Of a stretch of 33,291 bases of DNA, positions 1-7,347 are shown one piece after another. How positions within the stretch are numbered: the first letter of the stretch is position 1; every line of letters starts with the position of its first letter. A program made the position numbers and the translations under genes. Source of the stretch: Baia soyae (lineage in GTDB: Bacteria; Bacillota; Bacilli; Thermoactinomycetales; Thermoactinomycetaceae); assembly GCF_004341445.1 (NCBI RefSeq), contig NZ_SLXV01000033.1, forward strand, positions 1 to 33,291, given 5' to 3'. The notes under the pieces were generated by a model. The model was not told the origin of the DNA. It was given only the letters and a program-made list of their open reading frames with translations, and did no database searches.

Positions 1-49
1 AGCTATCCCTCCATGTAGTCGATTCTATATAATTAGAATTCGACAAAAA

Positions 50-92
50 AGACCGCAAACCTTGTCTATAAAATAGACTTTGTCTGCGGTCT
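50..92 (-). terminator. Intrinsic terminator for the gerP-type gene
   Basis: An 8-bp stem pairs 50-57 with 85-92, and a second inverted repeat lies inside it (64-69 with 73-78). Read on the minus strand the hairpin is followed by six T (plus-strand A run 45-50), as expected downstream of the minus-strand gene ending at 128. Confidence 0.7.
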
Positions 93-93
93 G

Positions 94-122
94 AATCTGC
101 TTCGTGATGAAGCAGATTTTTT
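94..122 (+). terminator. Perfect hairpin with T tail on the plus strand
   Basis: A 10-bp perfect stem (94-103 with 109-118) with a 5-nt loop is followed by a run of T on the plus strand. It probably stops plus-strand transcription from a gene left of the window. It lies back to back with the minus-strand hairpin at 50-92. Confidence 0.6.
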
Positions 123-127
123 GGTGA

Positions 128-346
128 CTACAGAAATGTACGGCCTAATTGACTAGCGAAGTCAGGATCTATATATAAGCTCCGTTCGTTATTCGCATTT
201 ACGGAGAAATCGCCTACAGGATCAGCTCCCCCAAGACTGACGGAGTTATTGCAAGGATTAACTTGAACCGAATTACCAAGGTTTACGGTGCCCGTACTAC
301 TAACTGCAACAATCCTTACATTGAACAGATTATTACACGTTGGCAT
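128..346 (-). CDS. Spore germination protein, GerPA/GerPF family
   Basis: This 72-residue protein matches the small GerPA/GerPF family (PF10676). The sequence shows a V-N-L-G-N-S stretch near residues 20-26, a G-D-F near 45-47, and a C-terminal D-P-D-F, the usual order in the family (G-x-V-N-x-G-D-S ... G-D-F ... D-P-D). GerP proteins are spore-coat associated and help germinants reach the inner membrane. Here the gene stands alone rather than in a gerPABCDEF operon. The ATG at 346 has an AAGGAGA site about 8 nt upstream on the minus strand. A CATATGAATA stretch further upstream faintly resembles a mother-cell -10 box, which is only a hint. It diverges from trmK. Family call is fairly sure; the exact paralogue is not assigned. 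Confidence 0.75.
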   Translation of the reverse strand: MPTCNNLFNVRIVAVSSTGTVNLGNSVQVNPCNNSVSLGGADPVGDFSVNANNERSLYIDPDFASQLGRTFL

Positions 347-487
347 ATGAAAACGTCTCCTTTCAAAATCCTGTTTACGTATTCATATGAACAACGCCTA
401 GAAAAGGTACATCGATCTGACTACTTGAGTTATAATAGATCCATTCATACTAGAACAGACGAAGTGTAATAGGAGTGACTTGGCAAC

Positions 488-1243
488 GTGGAAGCAGGAA
501 ATTTACATACGAGTGAACCAGTTCATCTTTCCGAGCGACTGGCGCAAATCGCTTCATGGATCCTCCCACAGAGTAGAGTGGCGGATATAGGAGGGGACCA
601 TGGTTGGCTTTTGCTAGCAGTTGCGCAGAAAGGTCTTCTTGGGCAAGGGATTATAGGAGAAGTGAACAAAGGCCCTTTTGAAAACGCAGCAGGGCGGATT
701 CAAGCATATGGCTTAGGTAAACGAATCGATGTGCGATTAGGCGATGGATTGTTTGTGTTACAAGATGAGGAAGTGGATCAAGTTGTGATTGCAGGGATGG
801 GGGGAGCTTTGATTACCTCTATCTTGGAGGCAGGAAAAACAAAGCTGACCTCTGTTAAGAGACTTGTTTTACAGCCGAACATTGGAGGACATCGAGTCAG
901 GCAGTGGCTAGTTGCGAATCAATGGAAGCTAGTTCATGAAGAGATCATATACGATGCAGAGATATACTATGAGATGATCGTTGCAGAGCGAGGGACCGAA
1001 GATATATACGAAAATCAACCGATTCCACGGCTCATCTTAGAACGAATTGGTCCGTTTTTATGGCGAAATCGGGATCCTCTTTTGCTAGCGAAGATGCGGG
1101 AAGAGTTAGCGCAGATGAAAAAGGTTTACGGACAATTGTCACATGGACAGTCCCAGCAAGCGACTGAGCGTCGCGGGAAGCTAGAAAAAGAGATGGAAAT
1201 ATGGGAGCAGGTGATGAGATGGCTATCCGAGGAGCAGAGCTAA
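488..1243 (+). CDS. trmK: tRNA (adenine(22)-N(1))-methyltransferase TrmK
   Basis: The 251-residue protein is a class I SAM-dependent methyltransferase of the TrmK/YqfN family, which makes m1A22 in tRNA. Visible motifs are V-A-D-I-G-G-D-H-G-W near residues 32-41 (SAM loop), a D-Q-V-V-I-A-G-M-G-G motif around 96-105, and Q-P-N-I-G-G-H-R-V-R-Q-W-L near 130-142. A charged helical C-terminal tail (about 200-250) is typical of the family. The start is GTG at 488 with an AGGAG 12 nt upstream, a slightly long spacing. The 3' end overlaps the nif3-type gene by 25 nt. The trmK-yqfO pair is conserved in Bacillales, usually just downstream of sigA. Confidence 0.92.
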   Translation: MEAGNLHTSEPVHLSERLAQIASWILPQSRVADIGGDHGWLLLAVAQKGLLGQGIIGEVNKGPFENAAGRIQAYGLGKRIDVRLGDGLFVLQDEEVDQVVIAGMGGALITSILEAGKTKLTSVKRLVLQPNIGGHRVRQWLVANQWKLVHEEIIYDAEIYYEMIVAERGTEDIYENQPIPRLILERIGPFLWRNRDPLLLAKMREELAQMKKVYGQLSHGQSQQATERRGKLEKEMEIWEQVMRWLSEEQS

Positions 1244-2325
1244 TTGGGTGGATGGAGGCGTTTGCAAGTCCTACGTTAGCGGTAGAAAATGATCGCATCG
1301 GTTTACAAGTTGGATCGATTGATGCTGAGGTTGAGGGTGTCTTAGTTACGCTTGATGTAACGGAAGAGGTAGTTGATGAGGCGATCAAGCACGGAGCCAA
1401 TTGGATCGTGGGGCATCATGCCATAATCTATCAACCGATGAAACAAATTCGCACAGACTCTCCAGCAGGACGTTTACTACAAAAATGTCTGAAGCATGAT
1501 ATCCAAGTATATATTGCGCACACGAACCTGGATGCTGCGGAAGAGGGTGTGAATACGGTTCTGGCCGAGAAATTAGGGCTACAAGGATGCCGGACGTTTG
1601 TCCATCATAAACAAGACCAGCTTAAGAAATTAGTTGTCTTTGTCCCAGAGTCACATATAGGAGAAGTGGAACATGCTTTAGGTGAGGCGGGAGCAGGCTG
1701 TGTGGGGAATTATAGTCACTGTTCGTTTCAAACAACAGGAACAGGGACATTCCTTCCACGAAGTGGTGCTACACCATATATCGGCGAAGAAGGTGTTTTA
1801 GAACGAGTAGCTGAAGTTCGTTTAGAAACCATTTTTCCAGAGAGTAAACAACGCACAATCCTGTCTGCGATGCATAGTGCGCATCCGTATGAAGAAGTAG
1901 CGTACGATTTGTATACTCTTGATTCACCAGGAAACCTGATTGGGATGGGGAAGATAGGGTCTTTGCCTGAACAAATGACACTACAAGCGTTTATTGAATT
2001 GGTAAAAAGAGTGTACCATGTCCCTCATTTACGGTTTGTAGGCGATCCCAATCGCATGATCGAAAAAGTAGCCTTGCTAGGTGGAGCAGGCTCTCGTTAT
2101 ATGAGAGATGCTGCTTCGCAAGGGGCTGATCTTTATCTAACAGGTGACATTGATTTTCATACTGCACAAGATGCGCTCGTAGAAGGAATTACATTGGTTG
2201 ATCCAGGGCATCATATCGAATACATCACGATGCAACGCGTAGTAGATCGATTGCAAGATACTTTTAAAGACCGGATTCGTATTCAACTTTCACAAACGGA
2301 TACAAACCCATTTTCTTTTCAGTAG
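1219..2325 (+). CDS. Nif3-like dinuclear metal centre protein (YqfO type)
   Basis: This 368-residue protein belongs to the Nif3/DUF34 family. Metal-binding signatures are visible: G-H-H near residue 64, I-A-H-T-N-L-D near 100, and D-P-G-H-H-I-E near the C terminus. The length, compared with about 250 residues for short Nif3 proteins, and the central segment including the H-P-Y-E-E-V motif (near 214) show the inserted PII/CutA-like domain seen in B. subtilis YqfO. The molecular function of the family is not settled; GTP cyclohydrolase type 1 type 2 annotations are common but weakly founded. I choose the ATG at 1219, which gives the family-typical N terminus and has AGGTGAT just upstream, rather than the in-frame ATG at 1201. 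It overlaps trmK. Confidence 0.9.
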   Translation: MAIRGAELIGWMEAFASPTLAVENDRIGLQVGSIDAEVEGVLVTLDVTEEVVDEAIKHGANWIVGHHAIIYQPMKQIRTDSPAGRLLQKCLKHDIQVYIAHTNLDAAEEGVNTVLAEKLGLQGCRTFVHHKQDQLKKLVVFVPESHIGEVEHALGEAGAGCVGNYSHCSFQTTGTGTFLPRSGATPYIGEEGVLERVAEVRLETIFPESKQRTILSAMHSAHPYEEVAYDLYTLDSPGNLIGMGKIGSLPEQMTLQAFIELVKRVYHVPHLRFVGDPNRMIEKVALLGGAGSRYMRDAASQGADLYLTGDIDFHTAQDALVEGITLVDPGHHIEYITMQRVVDRLQDTFKDRIRIQLSQTDTNPFSFQ

Positions 2326-2342
2326 AGGATCAGAAAGATCTC

Positions 2343-2372
2343 TTGCATAATTGGAAGAAATGAATGTATAAT
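2343..2372 (+). promoter_or_regulatory. SigA-type promoter of rnpB
   Basis: A TTGCAT -35 (2343-2348) and a perfect TATAAT -10 (2367-2372) are separated by 18 nt. Predicted initiation near 2380 coincides with the start of the RNase P RNA. Confidence 0.65.
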
Positions 2373-2379
2373 TAAGTGT

Positions 2380-2803
2380 TGTTCTTAGGAAAGTAAACAG
2401 GACAATCGCTGGTGGAGTACCGCAAGGTCCCACGGGAGGAAAGTCCGAGCTCCGCAGGGCAAGATGCCAGTTAACGGCTGGTGGGGGCAACCCTAAGGCT
2501 AGTGCCACAGAAATGTTAGACCGCCGATGGAGGTATATCCTCACAGGCAAGGATGCAACGGTGCGGTAAGAGCGCACCAGCAACATGGAGACATGTTGGC
2601 TAGGTAAACCCCATCTGGAGCAAGACCTGATAGGAGATCAACACGCAAGTGTAGCTGTTGCCCGCAGTGATTTCGGGTAGGTCGCTTGAGCCTACTAGCG
2701 ATGGTAGGCCTAGACAGATGATTGTCACTCCAACAGTGGGAGATGTTACAAGCCATCGATTACCACTAGGAGAACAGAACTCGGCTTATTGTTTGCTTTC
2801 CGT
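2380..2803 (+). ncRNA. rnpB: RNase P RNA, type A (ancestral) architecture
   Basis: This is the catalytic RNA that trims the 5' ends of pre-tRNAs. The conserved 5' core G-A-G-G-A-A-A-G-T-C-C is at 2436-2446 and the universal 3' element ACAGAACTCGGCTTA at 2774-2788. P1 pairs 2388-2399 with 2790-2801 (12 bp, one wobble). P2 pairs GACAATC (2401-2407) with GATTGTC (2720-2726). Type A hallmarks follow the order of the E. coli RNA: CCGCCGATGG at 2521, a GGTGCGGTAAGAGCGCACC hairpin near 2560-2578, GGTAAACCCC near 2603, and GGGTAGG...GCTTGAGCC near 2674. A long P19-like stem (about 2728-2772) sits between P2 and the 3' element. Type B features of B. subtilis are absent. The 3' end is approximate. Confidence 0.95.
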
Positions 2804-2856
2804 ATAAGCTTGTAAACTTATATAATTGAACCCCATTGATAGGGGACGGTTACAAA

Positions 2857-2889
2857 AACGGTTTAGGGATTCTCCCTGAGCCGTTTTTT
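2857..2889 (+). terminator. Intrinsic terminator of rnpB
   Basis: A 13-bp stem (2857-2869 with 2873-2885, with G-T wobbles) and a 3-nt loop are followed by six T. Confidence 0.85.
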
Positions 2890-2986
2890 CGCGTTTCACG
2901 TTATGCTTTTATCTTCTTTTGTATATCTCACACTAGTTGGACACACTCTACTACTAGTGACATTGGAACCAAAGGAGAATGTACAA

Positions 2987-4060
2987 ATGATGGATCTATT
3001 AAAAGAACTGACCGAAGCACGAGGTGTTTCTGGATACGAGCAGGAAGTACGGCGGATTATGGAACGCGAGCTACGTCAGATGAATTCGAAGATGGAAATT
3101 AAGACAGATAATACAGGAAGTATATTTGGTGAAAAACAGGGTTCTTCTGGTGGACCACGAATCTTATTAGCTGGCCATCTAGATGAAGTTGGGTTTATGG
3201 TATCTGAGATTACAAGTAGTGGTTACTTGCGGTTTGTTCCGCTAGGTGGCTGGTGGAGTCAAGTTCTACTAGCCCAACGTGTACAGATCGTCACAGAAAA
3301 TCGAACCTTTACGGGTGTCATTGGATCGAAAGCGCCTCATGTCCTAACACCAGAAGAACGAAATAAAGTATATCCGATGCGCGAAATGTTTATCGATGTG
3401 GGAGCTCATAGTGACGAGCAACTAAAAGAATGGGGAATTAAGATAGGAGATCCCATTATTCCAATCTGCCCATTTGAAATCCTTCCCGACGACGATACCA
3501 TTTTAGCGAAAGCATTGGATAATCGGATGGGTTGTTACGTTGCTTTGGAAGTTTTGCGACAGATGGAGCAAGAATCTCATCCAAATACCATATTAGCTGG
3601 AGCGACTGTTCAGGAAGAAGTGGGACTACGAGGTGCCACCACAGCACCTTTTGCCTTAGAGCCAGATGTGGCATTTGCTATTGATGTAGGGATTGCCCAG
3701 GATGGTCCCGGTATGGAGAGCTTAACTAAAGCGAAAATTGGCAAAGGTCCTCTTATTACTTTTTTAGATGCTTCCATGATTCCTAACATACGGCTCCGAG
3801 ACCTTGTGATCGAAACAGCTGAAAAAGAAGGGATCCCCTATCAAGTAGATACCATGTTAGGTGGAGGGACCGATGCAGGAAGATTCCATCTCTATAAACG
3901 CGGCTTGCCTTCCTTATCTATCGGAGTGGCTTCTCGCTACATACATAGCCACGCGTCTATGGTGAGTAAAAAAGATGTCCAAGACCTAATCCGCCTCCTT
4001 GTCGCCGTGACAAAGCGTTTAGACACGGAACAGGTGAAAAACTTAACTGACTATCTCTAG
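2987..4060 (+). CDS. M42 family metallopeptidase (glutamyl aminopeptidase / deblocking aminopeptidase type)
   Basis: The 357-residue protein is an M42-family cytosolic aminopeptidase, normally a large tetrahedral oligomer with two metal ions per subunit. Motifs in order are L-A-G-H-L-D-E-V-G-F-M near residue 65 (metal His and Asp), A-L-D-N-R-M-G near 180 (bridging Asp), Q-E-E-V-G-L-R-G near 212 (catalytic Glu and metal Glu), A-I-D-V-G near 235 (metal Asp), G-G-G-T-D-A-G near 295, and R-Y-I-H-S-H-A-S near 320 (metal His). All expected ligands appear present. The upstream hydrophobic extension from 2903 is not used: the ATG at 2987 has AAAGGAG with 9-nt spacing, and the N terminus M-M-D-L-L-K-E-L fits the family. 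Substrate specificity cannot be read from sequence. Confidence 0.9.
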   Translation: MMDLLKELTEARGVSGYEQEVRRIMERELRQMNSKMEIKTDNTGSIFGEKQGSSGGPRILLAGHLDEVGFMVSEITSSGYLRFVPLGGWWSQVLLAQRVQIVTENRTFTGVIGSKAPHVLTPEERNKVYPMREMFIDVGAHSDEQLKEWGIKIGDPIIPICPFEILPDDDTILAKALDNRMGCYVALEVLRQMEQESHPNTILAGATVQEEVGLRGATTAPFALEPDVAFAIDVGIAQDGPGMESLTKAKIGKGPLITFLDASMIPNIRLRDLVIETAEKEGIPYQVDTMLGGGTDAGRFHLYKRGLPSLSIGVASRYIHSHASMVSKKDVQDLIRLLVAVTKRLDTEQVKNLTDYL

Positions 4061-4064
4061 AACA

Positions 4065-4106
4065 AAACAGTGACTTGAGCTACTCATAGTAGTCTCGAGT
4101 CTGTTT
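4065..4106 (+). terminator. Stem-loop downstream of the M42 peptidase gene
   Basis: AACAG-GACTTGAG-CTACT pairs with AGTAG-CTCGAGTC-TGTT around a CAT loop, with small internal mismatches, in the gap after the stop codon. The T tail is weak (TGTTTGTG), so termination efficiency is uncertain. Confidence 0.5.
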
Positions 4107-4232
4107 GTGTATGTGCGATTTATTATTTTTATTCTTCTTACAACCATAACCATGTGTTTACTCAGTCTCAGAAAGTGGTATCGTTATGATGAAGTATGTC
4201 TCATAGCTGTAATCAAGAAAGGAGCCATTTCT

Positions 4233-4988
4233 TTGACAAACACAAACTCGCATCTTGAATTTCTCACTTACATGGAAGAAAATGTAAAACAATCCCCCGC
4301 TTGGACCATTGATGAACTTCTTGCTAAAGCGGGCGGAGTAGAAAATCTGTATGTAGTATATGTAGACATTATCAAAGGTTTTTGCGACATAGGCCTTCTA
4401 TCAAGTACTAGGGTCCGAGAAATGGTACAACCCGTCAAACAACTAACTGACTCCTTATTAGACAGAGGTCTCTCAGCAGCCAATCTAATCTTCCTCCATG
4501 ACGATCATCCAGAACAGGCAGTGGAATTTGGTTCATTTGCCCCTCACTGTATACGTGGGACGGCAGAAGCGGAGATCGTAGATGAACTTCGACCCTATCA
4601 AGGTCAACTAGGAACCCAAACATATTATAAAAACGCAACAAATGGACTATTTGGAGGAGATCAGGAGGGAACCCCTTTTCACGAAACGGTAACGAAGATC
4701 TTCGCACAAAATCCTAAAAGCACATTTGTGGTCGTAGGAGATTGCACAGATCTTTGTATTTACCAAAATGCAATGGGGATTCGGCTACTCGCTAATGAAC
4801 AGAATGCTAATGTAGAGGTAATCGTCCCTATTTCCCATGTAAGAACGTATGATCTACCGATCGATGTAGCCAATGAAATAGGCGCATTTGCCCACAATGC
4901 CGACTTCTTTGACTTAGTCTTCTTTTATCACATGAAAGCAAATGGCATAACTTTAGTCACAAATCTGTCGGAAAAGAAAGAGGTATAA
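4233..4988 (+). CDS. Isochorismatase-family cysteine hydrolase
   Basis: The 251-residue protein carries the isochorismatase/nicotinamidase fold. The catalytic triad is visible: Asp45 in V-V-Y-V-D-I, Lys133 in Y-Y-K-N-A-T, and Cys175 in G-D-C-T-D-L-C-I-Y. The family hydrolyses amides or vinyl ethers such as nicotinamide, isochorismate or ureido compounds, and the substrate here is unknown. An N-terminal segment of about 35 residues before the domain is longer than in nicotinamidases. I choose the TTG at 4233, preceded by AAGAAAGGAG with 8-nt spacing, over the in-frame ATG at 4107, which has no ribosome site and would add an unrelated hydrophobic leader. It follows the M42 peptidase after a hairpin. 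Confidence 0.8.
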   Translation: MTNTNSHLEFLTYMEENVKQSPAWTIDELLAKAGGVENLYVVYVDIIKGFCDIGLLSSTRVREMVQPVKQLTDSLLDRGLSAANLIFLHDDHPEQAVEFGSFAPHCIRGTAEAEIVDELRPYQGQLGTQTYYKNATNGLFGGDQEGTPFHETVTKIFAQNPKSTFVVVGDCTDLCIYQNAMGIRLLANEQNANVEVIVPISHVRTYDLPIDVANEIGAFAHNADFFDLVFFYHMKANGITLVTNLSEKKEV

Positions 4989-5082
4989 GGTGTTTCTTTC
5001 TGCCCCTTAGTGGAATGCGAAATGATATTGTGTTATGTTAACTGTAAGTTATCTTGTATGTTATAGAAATTGGAGTGCTTTC

Positions 5083-5697
5083 ATGGAACAACAACTGGTT
5101 GATCTACTACAACACTATGGATACATAGGTATTTTTTTGTTTTTGGTACTTGGAATCGTAGGGCTTCCGTTGCCTGACGAAATTATGATGACATTTCTTG
5201 GCTATCTCACCACGACAGGGAAGCTAAACTTGTACCTTACCTTTTTTAGCGCTTTAGCGGGGTCAGCTTCTGGGATAACCATTAGTTATATACTAGGTTC
5301 AAGGTTTGGCTATCCATTTCTAAAAAAATATGGACCTCGTATTTTTATCACTAGAAGACGATTAATTTTTGCTCAACTTATGTTTCGTAAATATGGAAAT
5401 TGGTTACTATTTGTAGGCTATTTTATCCCAGGGGTCAGACATGTAACTGCGTACCTTGCTGGGATTTCTGGAATGCGTTTTACTCGTTTTGCTTTATTTG
5501 CTTATTCAGGTGCTGTTGTCTGGTGTGCCACTTTTATCGGAATGGGACACATATTAGGAAAAAACTGGGAAATCGCTTTTAACTACCTTCACAAATATAG
5601 CCAAGAGGCTCTTTTTATCGTCGTTCCAATTGCCATTATTTGGCTGATTTGGTATCTGTATCGTGTAAATCAAAGAAAATCAATACATACAAAATAG
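5083..5697 (+). CDS. DedA family integral membrane protein
   Basis: This 204-residue protein is a DedA/VTT-domain membrane protein; the family includes lipid-scrambling or undecaprenyl-phosphate flipping members. The sequence shows several hydrophobic segments, the typical G-x-P-L-P-D-E motif near residues 37-42, and the amphipathic F-x-x-R-x-x-P-G-x-R motif (F-I-P-G-V-R-H near 120) conserved in the family. The ATG at 5083 has GGAG about 8 nt upstream; the in-frame start at 5035 lacks one. A possible promoter (TTAACT, 17 nt, TTATAG) lies at 5038-5066. The specific substrate is not determinable. Confidence 0.88.
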   Translation: MEQQLVDLLQHYGYIGIFLFLVLGIVGLPLPDEIMMTFLGYLTTTGKLNLYLTFFSALAGSASGITISYILGSRFGYPFLKKYGPRIFITRRRLIFAQLMFRKYGNWLLFVGYFIPGVRHVTAYLAGISGMRFTRFALFAYSGAVVWCATFIGMGHILGKNWEIAFNYLHKYSQEALFIVVPIAIIWLIWYLYRVNQRKSIHTK

Positions 5698-5698
5698 A

Positions 5699-5737
5699 GA
5701 AAAGCTCTGTCACAACAGGTGATGGAGCTTTTCATTG
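5699..5737 (+). terminator. Terminator after the DedA gene
   Basis: A 15-bp stem with wobbles (5699-5713 with 5719-5733) around a 5-nt loop starts two bases after the stop codon. The run of T is inside the 3' arm (CTTTTC). Confidence 0.55.
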
Positions 5738-5748
5738 GGGGAGACATT

Positions 5749-6039
5749 ATGCCAAAAGTACAAGTTACGTCCGAAGGTACATTGTTTCAATATGAAGCAA
5801 CAGAGGGAAGTAACTTTTTATTAGAAGCGATTTCGGAGTCCATTCCCATTCCTTTTAAATGTACAAAAGGAAATTGTGCGAAGTGTTATGTGAAAATCAC
5901 CTGTGGAAGCGATCACTTGAGCGAGCCAACCGAACGTGAATATCACCATCTCGGTGACGAAGGCCTAGCTGAAGGAAATCGCTTAGCGTGTCAATGCTTT
6001 GTATATGGTGATGTAGAGGCGGTAATCGAACCACGATAA
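5749..6039 (+). CDS. 2Fe-2S ferredoxin
   Basis: The 96-residue protein is a plant/vertebrate-type [2Fe-2S] ferredoxin. Cysteine ligands are C-T-K-G-N-C-A-K-C near residues 38-46 (C-x4-C-x2-C spacing) plus a distal R-L-A-C-Q-C near 80. It is a small cytoplasmic electron carrier; its partner is not apparent from the neighbours. The ATG at 5749 has GGGGGAGA a few bases upstream. An upstream in-frame GTG at 5719 lies inside the preceding terminator stem and is rejected. It converges with the FtsW-type gene across a shared terminator. Confidence 0.85.
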   Translation: MPKVQVTSEGTLFQYEATEGSNFLLEAISESIPIPFKCTKGNCAKCYVKITCGSDHLSEPTEREYHHLGDEGLAEGNRLACQCFVYGDVEAVIEPR

Positions 6040-6070
6040 AAAAAGCTCTCCATTTTCGGAGAGTTTTTTT
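6038..6070. terminator. Bidirectional terminator between ferredoxin and ftsW-type genes
   Basis: CTCTCC (6046-6051) pairs with GGAGAG (6058-6063) and is flanked by a run of A on the left and seven T on the right, so it can work for both convergent genes. Confidence 0.85.
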
Positions 6071-7202
6071 ATGTGTTTATAGGTGTTTCTTTGGCTGTGT
6101 TTGTATTTGCTTTTTTGGGTTGAGAATAACGAGAAATGTTTAGTAGCATTCCCATGGCAAACAGCTTAATAATAAGTGCAGAGCCTCCATAGCTGATAAA
6201 TGGAAGTGGGATTCCGGTGGCGGGTAATAGCGCTGTGACTACCCCTAGATTAAAAACAGCTTCAATACCAATTAATGTGACGATGCCTACACCCAGTAAT
6301 GTGCCGAATTGATCAGGTGCTCTTGCTGCGATTAAGATACCCCGAACGATTAAGGTAAGGAACAAGAGGATCATAAATAACCCGCCAACGAAGCCTAGTT
6401 CTTCCGCGATGATCGAGAAGATAAAGTCCGTATGTGCCTCTGGTAGGTAGTCCAGCTTTTGGATACTATTTCCTAATCCTGCGCCTGTTAGTCCACCAGG
6501 GCCAATCGCATATAACGAGTATACGGTCTGCATTCCTTCACTCAATGCATATTTAAATGGGTCCCATATCGCTATAATCCGGTCGATTCGATAGTCCTTT
6601 ATAAATAGAACGCCTAGTGCTACAGGGATAATCGTAGCAAACATCCCAAATAGATGTCGCACCCTAGCTCCAGAGCAAAAAATAATCGCTAGACAAGTCG
6701 TTAAAACAATCATCATCCCACTGTAGTGTGGTTGGGCTAGTAGTAAGCCACAAATGAACCCGATTACAACAAGTGGGGGAAATAACGCCTTTGAAAATTG
6801 ATTCATGACACTTTGTTTTTTAACCATGATGGATGCGGTGTAGATAATCATAACAATTTTCGCAATTTCAGAAGGTTGGACAGAGATCGGTCCAAATACG
6901 AGCCATCGCTGCGATCCATTAATCTCTTTAGCGAGAAAAAAGACGGAAATAAGCAGAGGAACCGTGAGAAGTAGAAATTTCCCAATGTGTTTTCGATAGA
7001 AGGTGTAAGGGATATTGATAGCAATGAAGAAGGCGAGAAATCCAACGCCTGTAAATATTAATTGTTTTTGAAAGAAATAATATGAATTCTGATAGTCAAC
7101 TAATCCTTTATAATAGCTTGTGCTAAAAACCATGATGAGTCCAAAGCCGACTAACAGAAATATCACCAATATAAGCCAAAAATCTGGCTTTCTTCGCTTC
7201 AT
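6069..7202 (-). CDS. ftsW: FtsW/RodA/SpoVE-family peptidoglycan glycosyltransferase
   Basis: This 377-residue polytopic protein belongs to the SEDS family, which polymerises lipid II at the membrane. Family motifs are N-G-S-Q-R-W near residue 95, Q-P-S-E-I-A-K near 108, G-x-G-L-G-N-S near 248, the L-P-E-A-H-T-D-F-I-F-S motif near 260 that contains the catalytic Asp, E-E-L-G-F-V-G-G near 275, and a C-terminal G-I-P-L-P-F-I-S-Y-G-G. The ATG at 7202 follows AAAGGAGT, so the upstream 22-residue extension is dropped. A vegetative-type promoter (7239-7268) favours FtsW over sporulation-specific SpoVE, but family members are hard to separate by sequence alone. Confidence 0.82.
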   Translation of the reverse strand: MKRRKPDFWLILVIFLLVGFGLIMVFSTSYYKGLVDYQNSYYFFQKQLIFTGVGFLAFFIAINIPYTFYRKHIGKFLLLTVPLLISVFFLAKEINGSQRWLVFGPISVQPSEIAKIVMIIYTASIMVKKQSVMNQFSKALFPPLVVIGFICGLLLAQPHYSGMMIVLTTCLAIIFCSGARVRHLFGMFATIIPVALGVLFIKDYRIDRIIAIWDPFKYALSEGMQTVYSLYAIGPGGLTGAGLGNSIQKLDYLPEAHTDFIFSIIAEELGFVGGLFMILLFLTLIVRGILIAARAPDQFGTLLGVGIVTLIGIEAVFNLGVVTALLPATGIPLPFISYGGSALIIKLFAMGMLLNISRYSQPKKANTNTAKETPINT

Positions 7203-7238
7203 ACTCACGACTCCTTTAATGAAAACTATATAGAAACG

Positions 7239-7268
7239 ATTATACCAAAATCTTCTAATCAAACACAA
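7239..7268 (-). promoter_or_regulatory. SigA-type promoter of the ftsW-type gene
   Basis: On the minus strand a TTGTGT -35 (7268-7263), an 18-nt spacer and a TATAAT -10 (7244-7239) preceded by TGG (extended -10) lie about 37 nt before the ATG. Confidence 0.6.
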
Positions 7269-7287
7269 AGTTTGTCACCTGATTTGC

Positions 7288-7317
7288 TCATGATGTTCCT
7301 CCATCATGCTCATACTA
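7288..7317 (+). promoter_or_regulatory. Candidate forespore (SigG/SigF) promoter of the YhcN-type gene
   Basis: CATACTA (7311-7317) is an excellent SigG -10 match. The region 17-18 nt upstream (TCATGA) is only a partial -35 match. An inverted repeat, CATGATG...CATCATG, overlaps the spacer. Predicted initiation near 7325 leaves room for the ribosome site at 7336. Confidence 0.4.
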
Positions 7318-7347
7318 AGCGCAAGGATCATGAATGGAGGAATGAAG

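Noticed and set aside
2326-2345. Small hairpin after the nif3-type gene as a terminator
   Set aside because: AGAG-ATC with GAT-CTCT is short and lacks a T run; it merges with the rnpB promoter.
2836-3102. Frame of 88 codons over the rnpB terminator
   Set aside because: It crosses the terminator and the start of the M42 peptidase gene; composition is not protein-like.
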